Positions 36,899-45,533 of a stretch of 64,000 nt of DNA are shown in pieces. A program made the position numbers and the translations under genes. Within the stretch, counting starts at the first letter, position 1, and every line of letters begins with the position of its first letter. The notes under the pieces are model-generated. The model was not told where the DNA came from, made no database searches, and saw only the letters and a program-made list of their open reading frames with translations. The DNA is from LZORAL124-50-18 sp051208045 (GTDB lineage: Bacteria > Pseudomonadota > Gammaproteobacteria > Pseudomonadales > Oleiphilaceae), in assembly GCA_051208045.1 (NCBI GenBank), contig JBPJFY010000001.1, positions 620,001 through 684,000 of the forward strand, written 5' to 3'.

Positions 36899-37051
36899 AT
36901 GAGAAAGAAGCCTGACTCTATGTTGGCGTTAATTGTCCTATTTTGTGTAGGGCTTGCGGTAAATGGTTTGGTTTCAATGCAAATGGATGGGCATGCGGTG
37001 GCAGATGTAGCGCACATGCAGTTAATGGATTACAAGCAGGCGACAAACTAG
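36899..37051 (+). CDS. Putative 50-residue membrane peptide
   Basis: A 51-codon frame from ATG 36899 to TAG 37051, with GGGGG just upstream. The product starts MRKKPDSM, has one hydrophobic segment (LALIVLFCVGLAVNGLV, residues 9-25) and a short polar tail rich in Met and His. The Lys/Arg-rich start fits a single-span inner-membrane peptide with the tail outside. I do not recognise the family. A hairpin follows 37 bp downstream. Confidence 0.5.
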   Translation: MRKKPDSMLALIVLFCVGLAVNGLVSMQMDGHAVADVAHMQLMDYKQATN

Positions 37052-37087
37052 TATTTGTTGGCTTGAAAGAACAAAACCTGTCTCAAT

Positions 37088-37113
37088 TGCCTGGGAGTGT
37101 ACGCTTCCGGGCA
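37088..37113 (+). terminator. Hairpin after the small membrane peptide gene
   Basis: TGCCTGGGAG (37088-37097) pairs with CTTCCGGGCA (37104-37113), ten positions with two G-T pairs. A T-rich stretch follows loosely. Candidate terminator between convergent genes. Confidence 0.4.
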
Positions 37114-37140
37114 GTGCTTTCCTCAAAATTTCTACTTTTT

Positions 37141-37746
37141 TCAGTACTTCTGTTTTTCTTCAATTCTTCTCACAAATTTTTCCGTTGCAATATGCGTTAA
37201 TCGCACATCCCAGGACTCTATGGGAAGGTTTGGGTATTCCTGAACGGAATGCGCTAATCCGAACAGCTTAACTGTGTCTTTTTTGAAAGTGCGTTGGTGG
37301 AGAAAGGCGAAAGTTCGGTCGTAGTAACCGCCTCCCATGCCCAGGCGCCCGCCTTGTCGGTCAAATGCGACCAGCGGCATCAGGACGGCGCTTAATGTCC
37401 AGGGGGCGGCATAGGATGTTGGTGGGGCTGCGGGTTCGAGAATGCCATACTGATTCTTCTTCAGTTTGCTCGTGGCTTGATAGCAGCAAAAATAAAGCGT
37501 GTTTTTTCTCAGAGGGTGAAGTACGGGTAGAAATACCTGACGGTTGCGAAGCCACAGTTGCTCTGTGATCAGGTGAGGGCTGATTTCGCCGTCATTTGGA
37601 AGATATAGCGCAATGCGGCGCCGGAAGCGAAAGTCCGGATGGGTTGACAGGATGTGTCGCAAAAGGCGGGCGTGGTGGCGTTGCTCTGCGCTGGTGAGGC
37701 TGTTGCGCTTTTTTCGCATCAGTTGACGAATGGATTTTCTGTTCAT
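37141..37746 (-). CDS. fau: 5-formyltetrahydrofolate cyclo-ligase
   Basis: About 201 residues from the ATG at 37746. The frame is open to an ATG at 37797, but that start would lie inside the 6S RNA. Motifs: IALYLPNDGEIS near the start, and LVAFDRQGGRLGMGGGYYDR, the family ATP/substrate block. It converts 5-formyl-THF to 5,10-methenyl-THF. It is co-directional and adjacent to 6S RNA and zapA, the conserved zapA-ssrS-fau order. Confidence 0.93.
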   Translation of the reverse strand: MNRKSIRQLMRKKRNSLTSAEQRHHARLLRHILSTHPDFRFRRRIALYLPNDGEISPHLITEQLWLRNRQVFLPVLHPLRKNTLYFCCYQATSKLKKNQYGILEPAAPPTSYAAPWTLSAVLMPLVAFDRQGGRLGMGGGYYDRTFAFLHQRTFKKDTVKLFGLAHSVQEYPNLPIESWDVRLTHIATEKFVRRIEEKQKY

Positions 37747-37781
37747 TGCGAGGCGTGGGTGTAGAAAAAAAGAGGAAGCGC

Positions 37782-37967
37782 CCCGCAGTGTCGCCATCGG
37801 ATAGGGCCTTGAACCCTTAGGTTCAAGGTGGTAACCGCTGTGGTAAATCAGGCTTTCCCATGTCTTGGCAAAATGCCAGACGGGACTTGCTCACATTACC
37901 CTCGAGTGGTTACCTGGGTATGATTATCGGCTCGAGGACATATCCAATTGGCGATCACCTCAGGGAA
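37782..37967 (-). ncRNA. ssrS: 6S RNA
   Basis: Located between zapA and fau as in E. coli. On the minus strand the 3' part contains CACCTTGAACC followed by TAAGGGTTCAAGG, the conserved 6S hairpin. The 5' end (CCCTGAGGTGATCGCCA) pairs with the 3' end (TGGCGACACTGCGGGG), giving the closing stem and a length of about 186 nt. A TATAAT lies about nine bases upstream of the 5' end. 6S RNA binds the sigma-70 holoenzyme in stationary phase. Ends are accurate to a few bases. Confidence 0.88.
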
Positions 37968-37975
37968 CTGCTGGT

Positions 37976-37981
37976 ATTATA
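37976..37981 (-). promoter_or_regulatory. -10 element of the 6S RNA promoter
   Basis: Perfect TATAAT on the minus strand, correctly spaced from the predicted 6S 5' end. No good -35 was seen. Confidence 0.7.
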
Positions 37982-38047
37982 CTGCAGTGGGTAAAAAATT
38001 CAGTTCTTTTTTACGAAAAAATACATTTTGCCGAGCGTCGAAGCCAT

Positions 38048-38341
38048 TCATCGTTTGTTTGCCAGCAAGGCATCAATTTTTTCATGCATTGTGGTGACTG
38101 TCTGATGGGTGACTTCATTGCTTTGAGATTGCTCAATCAATTCATAGGTCAAATTCAGTGCTGCCATCACAGCGATTTTTTCTGTACCAAAAACCTTGCC
38201 ACCCGATTTGATCTCCCGCATTTTTCGGTCCAGCTGAAATGCGGCATTTCTCAGACCGTTCTCGGCATCTGCCGGGCAAGCGATCAGGTAGTCCTTGTCG
38301 AGGATTTTGACGTCAACGGTATTTGTTGATTTGGCTGTCAT
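38048..38341 (-). CDS. zapA: Cell division protein ZapA
   Basis: 97 residues. An N-terminal beta-rich domain (VDVKILDKDYLIACP) precedes a C-terminal coiled coil. It cross-links FtsZ filaments at the division site. It overlaps the upstream ZapB-like gene by 4 bp and precedes 6S RNA. Confidence 0.94.
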   Translation of the reverse strand: MTAKSTNTVDVKILDKDYLIACPADAENGLRNAAFQLDRKMREIKSGGKVFGTEKIAVMAALNLTYELIEQSQSNEVTHQTVTTMHEKIDALLANKR

Positions 38342-38544
38342 TTCTGCTCCAGTGCCTTTAACCTGCCAATCATGGCCTCAATTTTGTTTCTGGCCAAGTC
38401 ATTTTTCTGCATCAGTAGAGCTCGCTCGCTGTGCCACTGTTCCTGCTGGTCTCTCAATGCTTTGTTGTCTTCCTGCAACTCAGCGCAGTAGCTGATGAGA
38501 GAATCCACTTTTTTTGCGAGTGAATCTAGTGTTAAATCTTCCAT
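38338..38544 (-). CDS. TIGR02449-type coiled-coil protein (ZapB-like)
   Basis: 68 residues from ATG 38544, which removes an atypical 30-residue upstream tail. The product is a short coiled coil (LDSLAKKVDSLISYCAELQ to IEAMIGRLKALEQK). Genes of this type sit directly upstream of zapA in pseudomonads, and a ZapB-like role in division is inferred. Its stop overlaps the zapA start. Confidence 0.85.
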   Translation of the reverse strand: MEDLTLDSLAKKVDSLISYCAELQEDNKALRDQQEQWHSERALLMQKNDLARNKIEAMIGRLKALEQK

Positions 38545-38792
38545 CTTTTCATGTAACCCCGGACACCGACAGGCCGATCGGTGCCTGTTTGCTGATGTTA
38601 TTGTAGTGATGCGTGAAATAATCAGTGATTCCAACGCTGTGATTTTAGCAGCAAAATGGCTTTTTCGCAGTTTTTCCTTGGCCGTTCTAAGCCGGTTTTG
38701 AGGTTTTGTGTTTATTCATGGAATCATTTGGCTATCGCCGCGCTGCGGTGTTAGCATAGGGCGCCATAATTATTCCTCTGCTGGCGTTGACT

Positions 38793-39380
38793 ATGTCCTA
38801 TCCATCCTACGATGAAAACAGCTTTGATTTTGATGAAATTGCTGACCTGTATCAATCGCTTGGGGCACTGAATCCCCCTGCCGAGCTGCAAGGGCTCTGG
38901 TGTGGCCGGCTGGTTGGCGGGGCGCGTTGGTCTGATCAGGATGTGTTGGATTCTGTGCTGGATCACATGGGGGTGGAGCGGCTGGAAGAGGAAGAGGACC
39001 AGGCTTTGATCCTTCGCGTTTATCGGCGGGTGGAATCGTCCCTGCAAAAAGATGATCTCACCTTCAGTCTGCTCCTGCCGCCTGAAAACTATCCGCTGGA
39101 TGAGCGGGTGATGGCGCTGGGGCAGTGGGCACGAGGATTTTTGGAAGGGCTCGCGCTGGAGCGCGGTGCCGAGTTGATCAGTGATGATGAAGATAACCAG
39201 GAACTGCTGTCTGACCTGGTCGAGATTTCCCGTATTGAGCTGGAGTCTGACGATGAAGAAGCCAGCGAGATGCAGTTGATTGAAGTGACAGAACACGTGC
39301 GCATTGCTGTGCTGCACCTGTACCATGATTTCGGGCCGGAGTTTTCAGGATCGGCAAACCCCACTCCCACGATTCATTAA
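38793..39380 (+). CDS. ygfB: YgfB/UPF0149 family protein
   Basis: 195 residues from ATG 38793 (an in-frame TTG at 38787 is less likely). The family start is visible (FDEIADLYQSLGALNPPAELQG split by LWCGRLVGG), with conserved GFLEGL and LLSDLVEI blocks and an acidic C-terminal half. Cytosolic; in P. aeruginosa YgfB is reported to affect beta-lactam-related regulation, but a general role is not settled. It leads the ygfB-pepP-ubiH-ubiI cluster. Confidence 0.93.
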   Translation: MSYPSYDENSFDFDEIADLYQSLGALNPPAELQGLWCGRLVGGARWSDQDVLDSVLDHMGVERLEEEEDQALILRVYRRVESSLQKDDLTFSLLLPPENYPLDERVMALGQWARGFLEGLALERGAELISDDEDNQELLSDLVEISRIELESDDEEASEMQLIEVTEHVRIAVLHLYHDFGPEFSGSANPTPTIH

Positions 39381-39426
39381 CCCACAGTTTATTAACAAGA
39401 CAAAGAAAGTGATGTGAAGTACCCGT

Positions 39427-40743
39427 ATGGCTATCGCGATAGATGAGTTTCGTAAAAGACGTCAGGCGTTGATAGAGCTGATGTCAGACAACTGTATTGC
39501 CATTTTACCTTCCGCCCCCGAAAAGGTGAGAAATAGAGATGTGCATTACCCCTTCCGGCAGGACAGTGATTTTTATTACCTCACAGGACTCGCTGAACCG
39601 GATGCGGTAATGGTGCTGGTGCCGGGAAGAGAGCACGGCGAATCCGTGCTTTTTTGCCGGGAAAAGAATCCGGAAAAGGAGCTCTGGGACGGAAAAATCG
39701 TAGGGCCGGAAGATGCCGTCGGCGAGTTGGGATTTGATGATGCCTTCCCTTTTGCTGATATTGACGACATTCTGCCGGGGCTGATTGAGGGGAAAGACAA
39801 AGTTTATTACTCCATGGGACTGGATGCTCAGTTTGATAAGCGCGTGATGGATTGGATCAACGTGATTCGCAGCAAGGTACGCTCCGGTGCGCATCCGCCT
39901 GGGGAGTTTGTTGCTCTTGAGCACTATCTTCATGACATGCGGTTGTTTAAATCACCTGTGGAGCTGGAGGTGATGGCGAAGGCGGGAGAAATTTCAGCAC
40001 AAGCCCATGTGCGGGCGATGAAAAAATGCCGCCCAGGCATGTTTGAGTATCAGCTTGAGTCGGAAATTGTTCATGGCTTTATGGAGTCAGGAAGCCGCTC
40101 CGCAGCCTATCCCTCGATCGTCGGGGCTGGCAACAATGGATGCATCCTGCATTACATTGAGAATCAGTCACAGATTCAGGATGGGGATTTGTTGCTGATT
40201 GATGCGGGTTGTGAGCTGGATTATTACGCGGCGGATATCACGCGTACGTTCCCTGCTAATGGTAAATTCACTGAAGAACAGCGTGCGATTTATGAGATTG
40301 TGTTGAAAGCCCAGCTGGCGGCGATTGACAAAGTACAGGTGGGCATGCATTGGAATCATCCGCACGAGGCTGCCGTCCACGCAATCACAGAAGGGCTGGT
40401 TGCCTTGGGTATTCTGCGGGGCGTTGTGGAAGAGCTGATTGAGAAAGAAGCCTATAAAAAGTATTACATGCACCGTACGGGGCACTGGATTGGTATGGAT
40501 GTCCACGATGTGGGTGACTACAAAGTCGGGGGCGAATGGCGTGTGCTGGAACCCAATATGGTGATGACCGTCGAGCCCGGCATCTACATCGCGCCTAACG
40601 ATGAAAGTGTGGATAAAAAGTGGCGCGGCATTGCGGTGCGTATTGAAGATGATGTCGTGGTGACCCGCAAGGGCCCGAAAATACTGACGGCAAGCGTGCC
40701 CAAAACGATTGAAGACATTGAAGCGTTGATGGCGGACGCGTGA
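39427..40743 (+). CDS. pepP: Xaa-Pro aminopeptidase
   Basis: 438 residues, the family length. The pita-bread metal ligands are visible: IDAGCELDYYAADITRTF (two Asp), the HRTGHWIGMDVHDVG His, VEPGIYI (Glu) and VRIEDDVVV (Glu). It removes N-terminal residues before proline using two Mn2+. Its TGA overlaps the GTG start of ubiH. Confidence 0.97.
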   Translation: MAIAIDEFRKRRQALIELMSDNCIAILPSAPEKVRNRDVHYPFRQDSDFYYLTGLAEPDAVMVLVPGREHGESVLFCREKNPEKELWDGKIVGPEDAVGELGFDDAFPFADIDDILPGLIEGKDKVYYSMGLDAQFDKRVMDWINVIRSKVRSGAHPPGEFVALEHYLHDMRLFKSPVELEVMAKAGEISAQAHVRAMKKCRPGMFEYQLESEIVHGFMESGSRSAAYPSIVGAGNNGCILHYIENQSQIQDGDLLLIDAGCELDYYAADITRTFPANGKFTEEQRAIYEIVLKAQLAAIDKVQVGMHWNHPHEAAVHAITEGLVALGILRGVVEELIEKEAYKKYYMHRTGHWIGMDVHDVGDYKVGGEWRVLEPNMVMTVEPGIYIAPNDESVDKKWRGIAVRIEDDVVVTRKGPKILTASVPKTIEDIEALMADA

Positions 40744-42005
40744 CAGACGCTCAGGAATTTGATGTCATCATCGTGGGGGGAGGGCTGGTAGGCGCCAGCC
40801 TGGCAATTGCCCTTTCCCAACCGCATAGGGATGCCAATACCCCATCGTTGCGAGTGGCCGTCATCGAGGCGCACCCGTTACCCGCTGTGGCGAGCACACA
40901 ATCCTATCAGCCAAGTTTTGATGCACGCAGTACCGCCATCTCCTGGGGGGCGCGGCTGATCTATGAGCGGCTGGGTTTGTGGGCAGACGTCAGTGAGCGC
41001 GCGACGCCCATTCGATATATTCACGTTTCAGACAAGGGGCGATTTGGCGCCACACGAATGGCTGCCGAGGATGTGCATTGTGATGCCCTGGGGTACGTCG
41101 TGGAGAATCAATGGCTTGGCGTGTGTCTGCTCAAACACCTAGAGACCTGCGTGGGGGTGCAGATGATTTGCCCCGGGCAGGTTCAGTCTGTACGGCACAC
41201 CGGTGGCGATGCTCAAGTGACAGTGCTGTTAGAGGAACAACGGGAAGTCACTTGTCGGGCGAAACTGGTTGTATTGGCGGACGGTGGCAGATCCGGCTTG
41301 CGGGAGCAGTTAGGGATGGACGTGGCGGTGCACGATTACGGGCAGGCGGCACTCATTGCCAATTTGGCCACCGAGCGCCCTCACGAAGACTGGGCCTATG
41401 AACGTTTTACGGATCAGGGGCCCATTGCGTTGCTACCATTGATGGACTCGTCTTCGGATGAGCACCGCTGTGCACTGGTATGGACGTTACCTTCGGAAGA
41501 GGCTGAACAGTTAGTCGCCGCGTCGCAAGAGACATTCCTGGCGTCTCTGCAGGATCGTTTTGGCTTCCGACTGGGGCGATTTCTTCGAGTGGGCGAGCGG
41601 TACTGCTATCCGCTCAAGCTGGAGGTGTGTCGCGAGCAGGTACGACCGGCTATGGTGGTCGTGGGTAATGCAGCGCATACCCTGCACCCGGTCGCCGGCC
41701 AGGGCTATAATCTGGCACTTCGGGGCGTACTTGCGCTGGCTGATATTATTCGGGCAGCGCATGCCCGTCGCGTTCTGGAAGGAGAGAGTGCGCCCGACTT
41801 GGGGGAGCTCTCGGTTCTGGCCAGATTTGAGCATTGGCACGAAAGTGATCAGTTCAAAACAACGTTGCTCAGCGACCAGTTAATACGTGTCTTTGCCAAC
41901 AATGACCCTGTATTGACCATCGCGCGCGATTTGGGCCTGGTCGGGTTGGACGTGTTGCCGCCTGCCAAACAATTATTCGCCCGACAGGCGATGGGATTAG
42001 GATGA
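40740..42005 (+). CDS. ubiH: 2-octaprenyl-6-methoxyphenol hydroxylase
   Basis: 421 residues, GTG start at 40740 overlapping the pepP stop. A flavin monooxygenase with the FAD motif IVGGGLVGASLA, the GD motif GNAAHTLHPVAGQGYNLALR and a DG motif (LVVLADGGRSGLR). It hydroxylates the ubiquinone ring. Its stop overlaps the ubiI start, so the pathway enzymes are translationally coupled. Confidence 0.95.
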   Translation: MTDAQEFDVIIVGGGLVGASLAIALSQPHRDANTPSLRVAVIEAHPLPAVASTQSYQPSFDARSTAISWGARLIYERLGLWADVSERATPIRYIHVSDKGRFGATRMAAEDVHCDALGYVVENQWLGVCLLKHLETCVGVQMICPGQVQSVRHTGGDAQVTVLLEEQREVTCRAKLVVLADGGRSGLREQLGMDVAVHDYGQAALIANLATERPHEDWAYERFTDQGPIALLPLMDSSSDEHRCALVWTLPSEEAEQLVAASQETFLASLQDRFGFRLGRFLRVGERYCYPLKLEVCREQVRPAMVVVGNAAHTLHPVAGQGYNLALRGVLALADIIRAAHARRVLEGESAPDLGELSVLARFEHWHESDQFKTTLLSDQLIRVFANNDPVLTIARDLGLVGLDVLPPAKQLFARQAMGLG

Positions 42006-43312
42006 CGCAATCAAATCAACCGCCGGAAAACGTCGATATTCTTATTGTGGGCGCGGGTATTATTGGTGCAACCCTGGCATTGGCTTTGTCCGGCACTGGC
42101 AGAAGCGTGTTGGTGGTCGATGCGGGTGCCGCTTTGGAACACGCGCGAGATCCGCTGAGTTCCTCGCGGGAAGCGGTGCACGGTTTTGATCTGCGGGTGA
42201 GTGCACTCACTGCGGCATCACAACAGTTGTTTCAGGGGCTGGGCGTGTGGCAGGAAATGCTCGGACAGCGCGTGTGTCCATTTCGCCATATGACCGTCTG
42301 GGATGCCGAGGGAACCGGTCGTATTGAATTTGATGCACAGGAAGTACATCAACCGGCGTTGGGCCACATCGTCGAGAATTCAGTTATTCTCAGCGCTATT
42401 CTGCAACGTCTCAGCACGTCTGCTAATGTTGAAGTTCGCTTTGGTACACGGATTCAGGCATTGACGCGGCAGGGTGATCAACACACCGTGACGCTGGTGG
42501 GTAGCCTCGAACAGGCATCAACAGCCAGTGCCAGCTACGCTGTTTCCGCAGATCTGGTAGTGGGTGCAGATGGCGCTAATTCTGTCATTCGGCGTATGAC
42601 TGGCATACCCACGCGAGAGTGGGACTACCAGCACCATGCGCTGGTCGCCACCGTGGAAACAGAAAAGCCTCACGGCTTTGTGGCACGACAACGATTTCTG
42701 GATTCAGGGCCGCTGGCGTTTCTTCCTCTGCAGACGGAGGCGACCGATGGTGAGCGTTATTGTTCCATTGTCTGGTCCATGGTGCCTGAAATGGCAGATC
42801 GCGTTCGTCAGTTGGATGACGAGACCTTTTGCTCCACGCTGGCAGAACAATTTGAACATCAGTTGGGGCGGGTAACAGCGGTGTCACGCCGAGTGACCTT
42901 TCCCTTACGGCAGCGCCATGCGAAATTCTACGTGAAACCCGGTATTGCTCTGGTGGGTGATGCTGCGCATACCATTCATCCGCTTGCGGGTCAGGGGGCC
43001 AATATTGGATTGCTGGATGTGGCGGTGTTGGTGGATGAGTTGTTACGTGCGATTGAGCTGGGAATACCCGCAGGCAATGAGGTCGTTTTAAAGCGGTATC
43101 AACGACGTAGATTGGGGCCTAATCTCGCCATGATGGGCGTGATGGAAGGATTCAAGCGCTTGTTTGCGCAGAACGACATCGGGGTACGCTGGGCGAGAAA
43201 CGCGGGCATGAAGTGGCTGAACCAAATCCCCTTTGTGAAAAACGAAATCATTTCCCAGGCCATGGGGTTGAATATCCCGACGCCTGCGGGTTCGCATCGT
43301 AAGCGCGGCTAA
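42002..43312 (+). CDS. ubiI: Ubiquinone flavin monooxygenase, UbiI/VisC type
   Basis: 436 residues. FAD motif ILIVGAGIIGATLALAL, DG motif VGADGANSVIRRM and GD motif VGDAAHTIHPLAGQGANIGL. It is paralogous to the preceding ubiH. By position it is UbiI (VisC), the C5 hydroxylase of ubiquinone synthesis; the three Ubi hydroxylases cannot be separated with certainty by eye. Confidence 0.9.
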   Translation: MTQSNQPPENVDILIVGAGIIGATLALALSGTGRSVLVVDAGAALEHARDPLSSSREAVHGFDLRVSALTAASQQLFQGLGVWQEMLGQRVCPFRHMTVWDAEGTGRIEFDAQEVHQPALGHIVENSVILSAILQRLSTSANVEVRFGTRIQALTRQGDQHTVTLVGSLEQASTASASYAVSADLVVGADGANSVIRRMTGIPTREWDYQHHALVATVETEKPHGFVARQRFLDSGPLAFLPLQTEATDGERYCSIVWSMVPEMADRVRQLDDETFCSTLAEQFEHQLGRVTAVSRRVTFPLRQRHAKFYVKPGIALVGDAAHTIHPLAGQGANIGLLDVAVLVDELLRAIELGIPAGNEVVLKRYQRRRLGPNLAMMGVMEGFKRLFAQNDIGVRWARNAGMKWLNQIPFVKNEIISQAMGLNIPTPAGSHRKRG

Positions 43313-43625
43313 CGGGCAAAAAAAGCACGACACAAGATCGTGCAAAATTCAGAGTACACATTCTCAGCTCAGAGCACGAGGACGGGAATGCCTCATGTCG
43401 TCACATCAAAAAAAGTAGCGTGAACACATCACTTGTCTGGTCCTTCAGACGGTTGCCCGCTAACGCAACACACAGATTCCATGTGGCCTGAATACGTGCC
43501 ATTTCCCTTGGAATACGTTAATGATACATATGTGCCAAAAGAATCGTTAGGGAAATTGTCCCGTTGACGTGTGAGATATCTCGCACATGAGAAGAAATGT
43601 GATGCTTGTCTCTTTTCTGGGGGTA
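43313..43625. other. Gene-free spacer with a leftward terminator and a palindrome
   Basis: No gene seen. GCACGA (43325-43330)/TCGTGC (43338-43343) forms a hairpin that, read on the minus strand, is followed by seven T, so it can terminate leftward transcription. A near-perfect 18-bp palindrome, GTGTGAGATATCTCGCAC, lies at 43569-43586 with one mismatched pair; its role is unknown. Confidence 0.5.
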
Positions 43626-43653
43626 AGAAAAAGAGCCGGCGAGGCCGGCTCTT
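43626..43653 (-). terminator. Terminator of the helical-protein gene
   Basis: AAGAGCCGGC (43631-43640), loop GAG, GCCGGCTCTT (43644-43653); on the minus strand it is followed by a T-run. It lies 18 bp after the stop of the gene at 43671-44513. Confidence 0.85.
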
Positions 43654-43670
43654 GGGTGGCGGATCACATA

Positions 43671-44513
43671 TTACTGTTTCTTGGACAGTGTGATCATGGA
43701 TTCACCGACGGATTTCAATGTTGTGTTGACCATGTTTTGTACTTGGGAATACATTTGAACATGGGCTTGGTACTCTGACTGTGCGATACTAAATTCTCGA
43801 CCTTTTTCTTGCATGTCGTTCTGGAACGTGTCGCTGCCCTTTCGCTTGCTCTTATATTTCTTGTCTGTGCGGTCAAGTTTTTCGTTATTGACCTCACGGA
43901 GTTTATCCATCGAATTCATCATGTCGTCAAACTTGTCTGCCATGATTTCGCCGAGCATGAGTGCCAGCAGCTGGAAGAAGCTTTTGGGGCCTTCTTTGCC
44001 GTCGCTACCGGAAGTGCCTCCGATCTTCTCGTCAGCCGCATCTTTATCTTTATCCATCATCTTGAGCAGCAAATCCATCAACATGCTTGAGAGTTCATTG
44101 GAGAGCTCTTCTTTCTGATTGTTCAGGAACTCACGGTCACTCAGCGGCAGGTCCTTAAATGGATCTGCTCCTGGACGCAGCATGTCCTGGCCATATTGAG
44201 GTGGAACGGCAGGATAACTACGGTCTTCATCCTGACCTTTCAATCCTTCCATCGCCTCACCCAGCTCAATCAATGCCCCCGGCAGATCCCCGAGCTGCGC
44301 ACGAAAAGCCGCTTGTGCCAGATCAATAATACTCTGGTCAATACCCAGAGCGTCGCCGACCATTTGGATCGCGTCGCTAATAATATCTGCGACGATGTTG
44401 AGGGACTGGAACTGCTCCATCAATTGGGGCAGCATTTTTTCAAACATATCCAGCTGAGCGGTGAATACATTGAGGTTAGAAACCGATTTAAACGCGTCTG
44501 AAATAAAGCTCAT
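43671..44513 (-). CDS. Unrecognised helical protein paired with the beta-roll gene
   Basis: 280 residues, no signal peptide. Predicted mostly amphipathic helix: an N-terminal half rich in Met, Leu and Ala, a Pro-rich break near residues 98-118, a very acidic/Lys central coil (MMDKDKDAADEK), and a C-terminal helix ending VNTTLKSVGESMITLSKKQ. That final helix is reminiscent of type III secretion filament/needle-type subunits, but no secretion apparatus gene is nearby, so this is only an impression. It lies 58 bp downstream of the beta-roll gene on the same strand and has its own terminator; the pair is probably an operon. Confidence 0.7.
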   Translation of the reverse strand: MSFISDAFKSVSNLNVFTAQLDMFEKMLPQLMEQFQSLNIVADIISDAIQMVGDALGIDQSIIDLAQAAFRAQLGDLPGALIELGEAMEGLKGQDEDRSYPAVPPQYGQDMLRPGADPFKDLPLSDREFLNNQKEELSNELSSMLMDLLLKMMDKDKDAADEKIGGTSGSDGKEGPKSFFQLLALMLGEIMADKFDDMMNSMDKLREVNNEKLDRTDKKYKSKRKGSDTFQNDMQEKGREFSIAQSEYQAHVQMYSQVQNMVNTTLKSVGESMITLSKKQ

Positions 44514-44571
44514 GGTTCAACTCCTTTTGAGTGTTGTTTTTCAGTAGTGATGTTTTGAATAAAATAATGAA

Positions 44572-45507
44572 TCAGTCGTTTCTTTGGCCGAATTTGAAGT
44601 AACGATCTTCCACATACTTAATCTCATTATTGCCGGACCCGGTACTGATCCAGTCATTATCGCGACGTTCCGTGGTGATGGTGTTGTTTCCGTTTCTCAG
44701 CCAGACCTGATCATCGCCTCGCCCGGTGGAAACGGTATTGTTGCCATTACCCGCCTGAATGAAATCGTTACCGTCCTGGCCATGGATGTTGTTGTTCCCG
44801 TTACCAGCGCCCAGGTAGTCGTTCCCGCGCCCACCAACGAGAGTATTGTTGCCGTTGCCGGCACGGATGCGGTCATCACCGTTGCCGCCACTGAGGTCGT
44901 TGTTGCCTCGGCCAGCGCGGATGTGATCGTTGCCGTCTTCACCTTGAATGCGGTTATTGCCATTGCCTACCAGAATTCGGTCGTCACCACGACCGCCGTA
45001 GACGGTGTTATTACCGTTACCAGCGTAGATGGCATCATCGCCGTTCCCGCCGCGAATCTGGTTGTTGCCATTGCCAACGCGAATTCGGTCATTGCCGTCT
45101 TCGCCTTCGATGTAGTTATTGCCGTCGCCTACGCGAATAGAATCGTCGCCCCGGCCACCATAGATTTTGTAGTTCCCGTCGCCACCGAGGATGTTGTCGT
45201 TGCCATCCTGACCGTTGATCTTAATGGTGGGATTGGCACCAAACGCCTGGCCGGTCATGACGATCTGGTCGTCACCGCCACCGGCATTAATTACCAGTTT
45301 ATTGGCCTGTTCGGCGGTAAAGTGAAAGTATTCACCGTCAACGCGTACGTCCACAGAGCCGTCCAGATTCGTGTGTACGCGAATGAGATTGGCGTCATTG
45401 TTGGCGTTCAGGTGAATGCCTTTGCTGGTTTCATTGATGCTGACATTGGGCGTGCCTTGGGGCAATGCTTCACGGCGCGCCAGATCTCTCATGCCTTCAA
45501 TACTCAT
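44572..45507 (-). CDS. RTX-like beta-roll protein with alternating Asp and Asn repeats
   Basis: 311 residues. Residues 1-98 are non-repetitive, with a VDVRVDGEYFHFTAEQ block and AGGGDDQI leading into the roll. Residues ~99-296 are about 22 nonapeptide repeats alternating between GxxGNDxIx (calcium-binding RTX type) and xGNGNNxIx (Asn replacing Asp). Each coil would be 18 residues. No signal peptide is seen and the C-terminal tail after the repeats is only ~15 residues, so a classic type I secretion signal is not obvious. It is probably a calcium-stabilised, possibly exported beta-roll; function unknown. Confidence 0.85.
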   Translation of the reverse strand: MSIEGMRDLARREALPQGTPNVSINETSKGIHLNANNDANLIRVHTNLDGSVDVRVDGEYFHFTAEQANKLVINAGGGDDQIVMTGQAFGANPTIKINGQDGNDNILGGDGNYKIYGGRGDDSIRVGDGNNYIEGEDGNDRIRVGNGNNQIRGGNGDDAIYAGNGNNTVYGGRGDDRILVGNGNNRIQGEDGNDHIRAGRGNNDLSGGNGDDRIRAGNGNNTLVGGRGNDYLGAGNGNNNIHGQDGNDFIQAGNGNNTVSTGRGDDQVWLRNGNNTITTERRDNDWISTGSGNNEIKYVEDRYFKFGQRND

Positions 45508-45509
45508 AA

Positions 45510-45533
45510 TTCCTTTTCCTTTTCCTTTTCCTT
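45510..45533. repeat. Four hexanucleotide repeats in the ribosome-binding region of the beta-roll gene
   Basis: Four TTCCTT units on the plus strand, which on the coding strand read AAGGAA x4 directly before the ATG at 45507, giving several overlapping ribosome sites. A tiny 11-codon frame (MDKEKEKEKEL) runs through the repeat and its TGA overlaps the ATG. Change in copy number would alter spacing and the tiny frame's length, not the main frame, which has an in-frame TAA upstream. Confidence 0.8.
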
